From contig DASQLD010000427.1 in the NCBI GenBank assembly GCA_035630195.1, positions 1 to 19,789 on the forward strand: DNA of 19,789 nt, given 5' to 3'. Below the pieces are notes generated by a model that did not search any database, was not told the DNA's origin, and saw nothing but the letters and a program-made list of their open reading frames with translations. The first letter of the stretch is position 1. Each line of letters starts with the position of its first letter. Made by a program: the position numbers and the translations under genes. Source of the stretch: DASQDN01 sp035630195. Its GTDB lineage: Bacteria > Acidobacteriota > Terriglobia > Bryobacterales > Bryobacteraceae. This document shows positions 1-7,060 of the stretch, piece by piece.

Positions 1-2297
1 GGAAAATCGAACATAGCGAGTTCCGCGTCAGGTTTTGTCCGATTGATCAGGGCGTACACTGTGCGCCTGCGATTCGTATCATCCAGCGGAACCGACGGAC
101 CTCCCATAGTACGATCCAACTCTCCGGAGACCGCGAGCATGGAATCCCGTAACGCTTCAATATCTAGCCGCTGGCGCAGGCTAGTTCGCCACAACAGCCG
201 GTTCGCCGGATCTTGAGCCATATTCTTCTCATCGGTGTCCGTACTGCGTTGGTATGTCTCAGACAACATCATTTCGCGATGCATCGCTTTGATCGACCAC
301 TTGCGCTCGATAAAAGTCGCCGCCAGATAGTCGAGCAATTCCGGATGAGTCGGCCGCTCGCCCAATTGGCCGAAGTTCGATGGGGTGGCGATCAGTCCTT
401 CACCGAAGTGAAACTGCCAGATACGATTCACCATCACCCGAGCGAACAAGGGATTGGAAGCGTCGGCTATTAAGTTTGCAAGCTCCAAACGGCCGCTCCC
501 CGACTGCAGCGGAGCCGGATCGCCTTTGGATAGAGCGCTCAGGTACCGACGTGGAGCGACTTCGCCCAAGTTCTTTTCGTCGCCTCGAACATAGACCTTG
601 ATGTCACCAGGCTTTTTGCCTTCGCGAACCGTATGGAGGAATGCATACTGCGGGGGGAGTTCCTTCTCGAGCCGGGCCAGCCGACCGTTGAGCCGCTCAT
701 GGTGCTCTCGCCATTCAGCAGCCAGGAAGCGATCGATTTCTTTAGGACCGTAGAAATATACGCCGCCTTTAAAATCGAGAAAATCCTTCTTGTAGGGCTC
801 CGAGGCAAGATCGCGCCACAAATAATACTTCTCGATAGGCAGCGATTCCAGGTTCGTGTATTGTCGGGTCCGCTCGTCTCTCACCCCTGCGGCGCCGCCG
901 AGCTTCACATAATTTCGGTCGTCCATCGCGTGCTTATCGGCAAACATCGTGACGACAAACACCTCAAATTCATCCGCAAATTTTTGCACTTTTCCGCGAT
1001 CGGCCCGCTCGGAAATCAGCTTGTCCCAAGGCTCCAGAAACTTATGATCGCGATTAGGATTCTTCAAGTACTCGATCCAACGTTTGAGCGTTGTTTCGTC
1101 AAGCTGGTGATTTCCCATCGATTGCCCGTTCATCGAATCCCAAGCCGCCATCATGTATCTCGAAGTTTTGGCGGCGAGAAGCTCCGACAATTCCGTACCG
1201 TGCTTGACTACAAAATCCTCAATCGCATGTTTCTGTTCTTCGATCTGTTTCTTCTGCTTCTTGTATGCCTCGACAACCGCTTCGCTCGCTAAGGGGAACT
1301 CATAGTTCTCTGTGCTTTTGAAAACGCCCAATAGTGAATAAAAATCCTTGGTTGGGATCGGATCGTATTTATGGTCGTGACATCGCGCGCAGCCGACCGT
1401 CAAGCCTAAAAAGACTTGACCGGTTACATCCACACGATCGTCTTCGTCCGGTCCTAGCGCATAGAAACCCAGGCCCGGTAAGAGCTTCTCCCGCTGCCCG
1501 GTCGGAACTAGATCTCCAGCGATCTGCGCCTTCACGAACAAGTCGTAAGGCATATCTTCGTTGAACGCCTGGATCACCCAGTCCCGATAGCGATACGCGT
1601 TCGTGAACGGAGCATCTTTGCTCGCGCCTAGCTGCCCGTCCGAGTACCGCGCCAAATCGAGCCAGTATCGCCCCCAGCGCTCTCCATAATGCGGCGAGGC
1701 AAGCAGCCGGTCGACTACTTTTCCGAATGCATCCGGCGATGTGTCCTGCACGAAAGCACTCACCTCTTCGGGCGTCGGCGGTAGTCCGATGAGATCGAAT
1801 GTGGCTCGCCGGATGAGCGCGTGTTTATCGGCATCCTTTACTGCTTTCAAACCCTTGGCCTCGAGCCGGGCACGAATAAACTGATCGATATTTGTGAATT
1901 CTTCAGACTTGCGAACCGGCTGAAACGCCCAGTAACTAGCCTCTTTGTTGACGGCAGGTGTTTCCGGCCATGTAGCGCCGGCCTTGATCCAAGCCGCCAG
2001 ATGACTCACATCCTGCTCGCTGAGCGACCCGACCGGTGGCATCTTGATACGCGCGTGCGTTTTTCGCACTGCTTGTATTAGCAGGCTTCCATCCGGATCC
2101 CCGGGAATCACAACGGGCCCGTCGTGACCGCCTTTCATCAGATGTTCCCGCGAATCGAGCCGCAGTCCGCCCATGGCTGACTTTCCATGGCATTGAAAGC
2201 AGCTATTCGCTAGGACTGGACGGACGTGCTTCTCGAAGATATCGGCTTGGGCGAAAGCCGGCACACACCACAGCAGAAGATACCGGCTACCAAGCAT
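1..2297 (-). CDS. PSCyt1-DUF1549-DUF1553 exported cytochrome-type protein (3' end cut by window edge)
   Basis: Reading the minus strand from ATG at 2297 gives an open frame of 765 codons with no stop before the left edge, so the C-terminus lies outside. The N-terminus (about 17 residues ending in AFA-QA) looks like a signal peptide. CFQCH at residues 33-37 is a c-type heme motif in a planctomycete-cytochrome (PSCyt1) context. About residues 135-315 form DUF1549, with LIRRATFDLIGLPPTPEEV and the hallmark GCARCHDHKYDPI (C303, C306, H307), a second CXXCH. The middle (about 320-600) is charged and partly helical. DUF1553 begins near 600, with VNRIWQFHFGEGLIATPSNF around 622-641. These proteins are exported and usually paired with a DUF1501 protein, which could lie beyond the edge; their substrate is unknown. 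It follows the cyclase gene by 12 bp and is probably the last visible member of that operon. Identification is firm; function is not. Confidence 0.93.
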   Translation of the reverse strand, partial: MLGSRYLLLWCVPAFAQADIFEKHVRPVLANSCFQCHGKSAMGGLRLDSREHLMKGGHDGPVVIPGDPDGSLLIQAVRKTHARIKMPPVGSLSEQDVSHLAAWIKAGATWPETPAVNKEASYWAFQPVRKSEEFTNIDQFIRARLEAKGLKAVKDADKHALIRRATFDLIGLPPTPEEVSAFVQDTSPDAFGKVVDRLLASPHYGERWGRYWLDLARYSDGQLGASKDAPFTNAYRYRDWVIQAFNEDMPYDLFVKAQIAGDLVPTGQREKLLPGLGFYALGPDEDDRVDVTGQVFLGLTVGCARCHDHKYDPIPTKDFYSLLGVFKSTENYEFPLASEAVVEAYKKQKKQIEEQKHAIEDFVVKHGTELSELLAAKTSRYMMAAWDSMNGQSMGNHQLDETTLKRWIEYLKNPNRDHKFLEPWDKLISERADRGKVQKFADEFEVFVVTMFADKHAMDDRNYVKLGGAAGVRDERTRQYTNLESLPIEKYYLWRDLASEPYKKDFLDFKGGVYFYGPKEIDRFLAAEWREHHERLNGRLARLEKELPPQYAFLHTVREGKKPGDIKVYVRGDEKNLGEVAPRRYLSALSKGDPAPLQSGSGRLELANLIADASNPLFARVMVNRIWQFHFGEGLIATPSNFGQLGERPTHPELLDYLAATFIERKWSIKAMHREMMLSETYQRSTDTDEKNMAQDPANRLLWRTSLRQRLDIEALRDSMLAVSGELDRTMGGPSVPLDDTNRRRTVYALINRTKPDAELAMFDF

Positions 2298-2309
2298 CGA
2301 GTCTCCAAC

Positions 2310-3269
2310 TCAAAATACCGCAATCGGGTTTAAAGGCGACCCTGTCCCGCCCGGAACTGGCGTTGGGGCCGCCGTAATCAGAAACGTCCATCGATTTTTC
2401 TTAGCCGCTGCGTCGCTCAGCGCCTCCAAATCGACATTATCAAAAATAGGGGTGCCCATTGCGATCAACAGCAATTGATGGACGGGTTGCACCACGCCCT
2501 CCACACCCGACGGCAGCACATCGAGGCATGCGTCACTCCCGGCAACCGCGATATCCCGTTGCTTCAGCCAACGCACACACGATGCGTGCAAACCGGCTAT
2601 CCGAGAAGGATTCCAAGCCCCTTTCTCTGCGCGTCTTGCCCAACGGCCCGTCCGGATCAGCACGATGTCGCCGCTCGAAACCCGAACACCCGTCTTCTTC
2701 TCCCACGCTTCGAGATCCGCAGGATAAATCGCAGTTCCCGGCTCGAGATACGGTACTCCCTTCAGCCTTGGAATATCAACGAGCACGCCTCGGCCAAAGA
2801 ATCCATTACGAAAACCGGTTACCGCCAGCTTCGTCGCTCCTTTGTCTGTCACCGCCGTCTGCGGGAAGCCGTTGTACATCTTCCCGTTCCAGGAAGTATG
2901 CGCCAGTGAGTCGAGATGCGTATGCGCAAGCCCGTGAAACACCACCGTAAACTCATCCATGAACCAGCCGTCTTTCGAATTCGATCCCGTCGACAGCATC
3001 TTATGACCGAAAGGATTCCCGTTGTCCGCTGCCTTTTCCGTTAACGTGTCGTGAGCCAGCGTGACTACATAACCTTCCTTGACCAGCGCGGCGGCTTCCT
3101 TGCGCTTCGCAGGAGTTATCAGGTTCACGGTTCCAATTTCATCCGCCTTACCCCAGCGACCCCAGTTCGAAAGGTCGGTCATCATCTTCTCGATATCGGC
3201 CTTCGTGAGGTCGGCGCCTTCGACAACCAAACATGCGATTAAAGCAAGACCACAAAGTGAGCGTGTCAT
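2310..3269 (-). CDS. exported cyclase-family (kynurenine-formamidase-like) metal hydrolase
   Basis: A 319-residue protein of the cyclase family (Pfam PF04199), whose members include kynurenine formamidase and polyketide cyclase-like hydrolases that use metal-bound water. Visible family features are WGKADEIGTVNLITP near 39-53 and the metal-binding cluster HTHLDSLAH at 116-124 (H116, H118, D120, H124), the counterpart of the family HxGTHxDxxxH. Near 198-210, SGDIVLIRTGRWARR is also typical. The N-terminus is a short hydrophobic leader; LIAC at residues 10-13 could be a lipobox, but the hydrophobic stretch continues past it, so cleavage near EGA-D is equally possible. The ATG overlaps the stop of the serine hydrolase gene (ATGA, 4 bp), implying translational coupling. 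Substrate cannot be told from sequence; being secreted argues against a simple tryptophan-catabolism role. Confidence 0.9.
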   Translation of the reverse strand: MTRSLCGLALIACLVVEGADLTKADIEKMMTDLSNWGRWGKADEIGTVNLITPAKRKEAAALVKEGYVVTLAHDTLTEKAADNGNPFGHKMLSTGSNSKDGWFMDEFTVVFHGLAHTHLDSLAHTSWNGKMYNGFPQTAVTDKGATKLAVTGFRNGFFGRGVLVDIPRLKGVPYLEPGTAIYPADLEAWEKKTGVRVSSGDIVLIRTGRWARRAEKGAWNPSRIAGLHASCVRWLKQRDIAVAGSDACLDVLPSGVEGVVQPVHQLLLIAMGTPIFDNVDLEALSDAAAKKNRWTFLITAAPTPVPGGTGSPLNPIAVF

Positions 3270-4507
3270 TGTACGATAGCCGCCACAACCATCTGCAGTG
3301 TTTTTCCTGTCGCGTCGCCGACAACCTTCGGATCACCGGCTTTCCAGTTCGCTCGCGAACCGTCGTAGGAATACTTCACAGGTAGACGGGTTAGTTCCGG
3401 ATTGTACTGGCCCTCGTTGCCGCCCATCTTATAAACAACCAGATCGAGCGAAGGAACAACATAGATCGCATATCCGCCCGCGCCGCCCTTCCAGTAGGCA
3501 TCTCGAGGCACATTCGCCAAATTGCCATTCTCATTTACGTTGAAGTTAAAGCTGTGCTGATAGTGCGGGTTGTACTTGACCATCTTCCCGCACATTCTGG
3601 CGAATTCGGCCGGAACAACCTGCTGCTTTTTCCATTTGCCTTCATGCAACATCAAGTATCCAAAGCGCAGCATGTCCGTCGATCGGACCGCGATGCTTCC
3701 GCCACCCGGTGTATGAAGCATACGTCCATTGGAGTCGATCCCGCCTTTCAGCTTCGGGCGATACATCGCGTAGCCCCACGTACCAAATCCGAGTGGCTCG
3801 GTAAGCTTTTTGCGCATGTAATCCTCCATCTCCATGCCAGACAGACGCCGCACGATCATCGCAGGGATGTGGCTAGAAGAAGTCGCATAGGAGTAACATT
3901 CTCCGGGCGCGCACCAAAGCGATTGCCGCATTGCGAAATCATCCGTTGTCGAATAGGGCCCATTGTCTTCGGTGGGCTTTTCCCAAGTCTGCCGGATACC
4001 TTTGACATAGACAGGATTAGTGCCGCGAATACCCGCGGACATCGCCAGTAGCTGTCCTAGAGTAATCTCGGACTTACGCGGATCGTCGAGCGGAAAATAC
4101 TCGGCAGGAAGATACTTTGATGTGAACACTTTCTCATCGAGTCCATTCGGGATGAGGGCAGCTTTGTCCTTAAGCATGATGCCGGTGGCGAGACTCGTAA
4201 ACGCCTTACCGCAGGAAGCCAGTTCCGGCAGCGCCTCGCGGTCCCCGCGGCCGAAATACCGTTCGTAGACCAGGCGCCCTTTCCGAACTACGAGCAGGCC
4301 GCCATGTTGGCTGGTCTGCTGTATATACTCAAACGTCTCGTCGAGTTTGGCGGTGTCGATTCCAGTCAGTTTCCGAATCTCGGCTGGATCTTTGAGCGTC
4401 CTCCAACCTCCCTTCGCATCCGGAGGAGGGTAGTATTCCTCTGAAAAAGAAAAGGCGGCCGTCGAAAGCGCGAGCAACAAAGCGAAGCTAATAGTGTGGA
4501 TGAACAC
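3266..4507 (-). CDS. exported serine hydrolase, beta-lactamase/PBP fold (class C-like)
   Basis: A 413-residue protein with a signal peptide (about residues 1-22). The nucleophile motif SxxK is SCGK at 98-101, followed by the usual helix. The second motif position, normally YxN, reads Y207-A-T within YSYATSSSH, so the Asn is missing or replaced by T209/S210. The third motif is KGG at 340-342 followed by AGGYAIYVVPSLDLVV, the typical GGxG...VVPxxDLVV strand of this family. Members include esterases, D-aminopeptidases and beta-lactamase-like enzymes; the sequence does not separate these. The start is GTG: an in-frame TGA lies two codons upstream, so no longer protein is possible. No Shine-Dalgarno sequence is visible. 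It is the first gene of the three-gene operon with the cyclase and DUF1549/1553 genes. Confidence 0.9.
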   Translation of the reverse strand: MFIHTISFALLLALSTAAFSFSEEYYPPPDAKGGWRTLKDPAEIRKLTGIDTAKLDETFEYIQQTSQHGGLLVVRKGRLVYERYFGRGDREALPELASCGKAFTSLATGIMLKDKAALIPNGLDEKVFTSKYLPAEYFPLDDPRKSEITLGQLLAMSAGIRGTNPVYVKGIRQTWEKPTEDNGPYSTTDDFAMRQSLWCAPGECYSYATSSSHIPAMIVRRLSGMEMEDYMRKKLTEPLGFGTWGYAMYRPKLKGGIDSNGRMLHTPGGGSIAVRSTDMLRFGYLMLHEGKWKKQQVVPAEFARMCGKMVKYNPHYQHSFNFNVNENGNLANVPRDAYWKGGAGGYAIYVVPSLDLVVYKMGGNEGQYNPELTRLPVKYSYDGSRANWKAGDPKVVGDATGKTLQMVVAAIVQ

Positions 4508-4515
4508 GCGTCATC

Positions 4516-4545
4516 ATCATACAGAAAGCGTGAAGCCGGTCTCAA
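4516..4545 (-). promoter_or_regulatory. putative sigma70-type promoter for the serine hydrolase operon
   Basis: On the minus strand TTGAGA (4545-4540) is separated by 18 bases from TATGAT (4521-4516). The expected transcription start falls within a few bases of the GTG start codon at 4507, so the transcript would be leaderless or nearly so, which fits the lack of a ribosome binding site. Found by eye only. Confidence 0.4.
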
Positions 4546-4581
4546 CGGTGTGGCCACAGCCGGCGTCATAATAGATACTCT

Positions 4582-5345
4582 ATGGCGCGACTTTGCATCG
4601 TCGTGACATTCCTCGTAACATCCGTCATAGCGCTGACCGGATGCGCCGGCACGTACTTCTCGTTCGGAATCGGAAGTGAGAAGGACTTACGAACGCCCCT
4701 CGAGAATGCCGCGCAGGCAGGAGATCTGTCGAGGTCCGGAGGCTGCTTGCCGCCGGAGCGAACCCGAACGACAGCAGCGGGATCTTCGGTTCTGCTCTAA
4801 ACGCCGCCACCACTGGGAAGAGCAACGTGGAAATCATCGGAGCGCTAGTCGCAGCCGGCGCGGATCCCAATGGCCGTGCAGCGGAAAGCTCGACGTGCTG
4901 GGTCACGCCGCTCTCCAGGGCAGCTTCGTTGGGCAACATCGATGAGATTCGATCTCTTCTAAATGCCGGCGCCGCCATCCAGCCGACTGCTTGTTCCAAG
5001 CTCGTAGCAGGTTGGCTGAGACCGCCGGTCATCGAATTACTGTCGCAACACGGACTAGATCTCAACGCAGTCGATCAGAGCGGGCGTAATGAATTGCACC
5101 TGGCACTTGCGCCTCCTGTTGTTCCACAACCGGACAGTATCGAGTATTTGATCCGTGCCGGTGTTTCGTTAAACGCCCGCGACCACGCCGGCAAAACGCC
5201 ACTCGCTTACTGGCGGCAACCCCGCGAGTACGAAATCCTGACCTGGCTGGTGGAGCGGCTAACAAACGGGCCGGAATTCCGGCAGGAACGCGAGAACCGC
5301 GCCAAGATATCGGCTTTGCTGGAGCGATCGCAAGCAGCCTTATAA
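4582..5345 (+). pseudogene. ankyrin-repeat lipoprotein gene with a frameshift
   Basis: The first frame (ATG 4582) gives a lipoprotein leader with lipobox LTGC (Cys21) and enters an ankyrin repeat (TPLENAAQAGDLS), then runs into a stop at 4800. A second frame, open from about 4731 to the TAA at 5345, continues the same repeat seamlessly: EVRRLLAAGANPN, VEIIGALVAAGADPNG, DEIRSLLNAGAAI, then DSIEYLIRAGVSLNARDHAG and KTPLAY. Joined at about 4728-4731, where one base appears to be missing after GATCTGTC, they make about 254 residues with four or five ankyrin units. Ankyrin lipoproteins are likely periplasmic protein-binding modules. Either a 1-nt deletion or a sequencing error explains this. An internal start at 4827 would give a 172-residue product without export signal. 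The stop shares TTATAA with the convergent ATPase gene. Confidence 0.8.
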
Positions 5346-5901
5346 GTCCAATGCATCCACAATGAACTGCGCCCTTGCAGTTGGCGTTACCTTCGACAGT
5401 AGAGTCGTTTTGTAGCCATACTCGAGATACACTTCAACCATTACTTCAAAGGTTCTCTCCGCCTCAACAAAGTCCTGTCTACGTTCACAATCCATCGCGT
5501 AGATCTCCTCCCATGGCGGAGCAAGAAAAACAACCGGCGCATAGCGATAACGCTGGCACGACTCTTCAATGAAACCGGTGTCTGTAAGACCAATCAGGCG
5601 CGCGTAACAGGGTATCTGGGATCCCGCGATCAGCAAACGTTGGAGTCCGACACATTTGACGCGATGCAGGCATATGCTTGCAAAAGAATTCAATCGACCT
5701 TTGCAACATCAAGCGGGTGTAAGTCTCACGGTCATTCCACGGAAGCGCCTTCCCTCCGCTTTGTAGCTGTTCTTGAATAATCTGCCGAGCGACTTCTGGC
5801 GCGTAGCGGAATCCGAACTTAGCCAATTCCCCAAGCAGAGTAGTTTTTCCGGAACCAGGGCCACCTGAGATCACAAAAAGATTAGGATTCTCGAAACGCA
5901 T
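5340..5901 (-). pseudogene. small P-loop/AAA ATPase gene with a frameshift
   Basis: The minus strand from ATG 5901 encodes MRFENPNLFVISGG followed by a Walker A box, GGPGSGKTT (residues 13-21), then YAPEVARQIIQEQ and the Walker-B-like FADRGIPDTL. At about 5604-5610 the frame breaks, and the protein continues in another frame as CYARLIGLTDTGFIE, then RYRYAPVVFLAPPWEEIY and a C-terminal helix ending at the TAA at 5340. This order matches AAA_28-type predicted ATPases/kinases of about 180-190 residues, and the joined span (562 nt) fits after a 2-nt loss or 1-nt gain near CTGTTAC. A longer start at ATG 6012 is possible but adds 37 residues of low plausibility before the P-loop. Neighbours give no clear function. 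The intact halves suggest a recent lesion or a sequencing error. Confidence 0.78.
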
Positions 5902-6181
5902 ACAGAGTCGATCGTAAGGATGAGTGATTGCTGCTAAACTTGAAGGCCAGATAGTCGCACTATCGCGCGCCGGAGGGCGCTTTTCGAATGGGACGCCCTT
6001 GATCCAACTCATGAAAGCCGTCGTCCTGCAACAACAACGAAATTCTAATTGCGCTACTCATAGCACTAGCGAGCCGCAAGTAGTAGGAGCGGTTCGTCAT
6101 CTATAGAGACCAGGTCTCTTTTTACTGGGAGCAGGTTTTTAACAGCACCCTTTTTTAACAGCACCCTTTTTTAACAGCACC
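5902..6181. other. gene-poor stretch before the tandem repeat
   Basis: No convincing gene apart from a possible N-terminal extension of the ATPase (ATG at 6012). It contains a 15-bp inverted repeat at 6105-6119 (AGAGACCAGGTCTCT), followed on the plus strand by a short T run, and the 16-bp tandem repeat array at 6136-6182. Confidence 0.5.
6105..6123 (+). terminator. weak hairpin plus T run, possible terminator
   Basis: AGAGAC-CAG-GTCTCT (6105-6119) can form a 6-bp stem with a 3-base loop, and T's continue to 6123 on the plus strand. The only plus-strand transcript it could end is one reading through from the ankyrin gene almost 800 bp away. It could instead be a protein-binding palindrome or chance. 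Confidence 0.25.
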
Positions 6182-6182
6182 C
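6136..6182. repeat. three tandem copies of a 16-bp unit
   Basis: The unit TTTTTTAACAGCACCC occurs at 6151-6166 and 6167-6182 exactly, and at 6136-6150 with one T fewer. On the minus strand this is GGGTGCTGTTAAAAAA, starting at the last base of the stop codon (TAG, 6184-6182) of the QW-repeat gene. The array therefore forms the immediate 3' untranslated sequence of that gene. There are no spacers, so it is not CRISPR. Expansion by replication slippage is the simplest origin. Confidence 0.95.
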
Positions 6183-7060
6183 TAAGGCGCCGTCCTCAAT
6201 AAAGCAATCGTCGCCCAAGCCGTAGTCGAAATATGTTGGGCATAGCTCTGCCCACCTGAGGGTCGCGTGGTCTCCGTCCAACCGCCGGAAGTCTGCTGTG
6301 TCCGAACAAGATAGGCCCGGCCACGCGCAACTGCTTCCGGCGCTTTCGACGCGCTTCGCAGGGCAAGTATCGCGATAGCAGTATCGAATGCCTCTGACGG
6401 CGAGTTCTTCCATGGGCCCCAGCCGCCATCGCCGTTCTGAAAGCCGGCCAGGAAAACAGCATCGCCACGTCCAGCCAGCACAACCGCCGACACATCCGGA
6501 ACATTCGGCGACTTCAACGCCGCAAACCACGAGTTCGCCTTGGAAATTGGAATTGCATAGCGTTCATCCTTGGCAGCCTCCAGGACAGATCTAGCCATGT
6601 AGGTGGCCAGACCGCTTCCGTAGGTCGCCGGCGATCCCAAGTCATCGATCTTCCACGACCCGTCCCGCTGTTGATCGGCGATCAGAATTTCGGCTGCTTC
6701 CGAAATCGCCACCCGATCGGAAGGCCGGCCCTGCAGCAACGCCGCGGCAAATTGCACAGCAGCCAGAACCTTGTCGCTAATCCCAGGATTCGCCCCTGCC
6801 GCCTTCCATGCTGCGGGCTTCTTGAGCCATTCCTCAGTCTCGCGAAGCGCTTCCTCATCAACCTTCCTGCCGAGTTGCCGGGCAATGTACAGCGCCCGCA
6901 CGCCGTCACCATTGTTATGGCACGAGAAACAATGGTTATCGGCCTTCCACCGCCGAACCTCACCAGTAAGGTACGCAAGCGCCCGATCCTCCTGCGCCTG
7001 ACATGTTCCAGTCAGAGCCAGCAACAGAAGTAGCATCGAAGTTGGACGCGTACGCCTCAT
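6182..7060 (-). CDS. exported CXXCH protein with prenyltransferase/squalene-cyclase-type QW repeats
   Basis: From ATG 7060 the protein is 292 residues. It has an n-region MRRTRPTS, a poly-Leu core and a TCQA-Q cleavage site (about residue 21-22). CFSCH at 44-48 in HCFSCHNNGDG is a c-type heme attachment motif. The rest is an alpha/alpha-barrel-like series with QW-type motifs: QQRDGSW (130-136), QNGDGGW (208-214) and QQTSGGW (255-261), each followed by a helix of small residues (for example AFDTAIAILALRS). This is the prenyltransferase/squalene-oxidase repeat fold, but it is half the length of a real squalene-hopene cyclase (about 630 residues) and no DXDD catalytic motif is seen, so terpene cyclase activity is unlikely. 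An in-frame start at 7255 would add 65 low-complexity residues that overlap the MFS gene, and is rejected. The role is unknown; a heme- or redox-linked periplasmic binding protein is an inference. Confidence 0.82.
   Translation of the reverse strand: MRRTRPTSMLLLLLALTGTCQAQEDRALAYLTGEVRRWKADNHCFSCHNNGDGVRALYIARQLGRKVDEEALRETEEWLKKPAAWKAAGANPGISDKVLAAVQFAAALLQGRPSDRVAISEAAEILIADQQRDGSWKIDDLGSPATYGSGLATYMARSVLEAAKDERYAIPISKANSWFAALKSPNVPDVSAVVLAGRGDAVFLAGFQNGDGGWGPWKNSPSEAFDTAIAILALRSASKAPEAVARGRAYLVRTQQTSGGWTETTRPSGGQSYAQHISTTAWATIALLRTAP

Noticed and set aside
633..1292. 219-codon open frame on the plus strand
   Set aside because: It lies wholly antisense to the DUF1549/1553 gene, resembles no family, and the minus-strand reading carries clear motifs.
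6136..6182. Short CRISPR-like array
   Set aside because: Units are directly adjacent with no spacers, only 16 bp long, and no cas gene is present.
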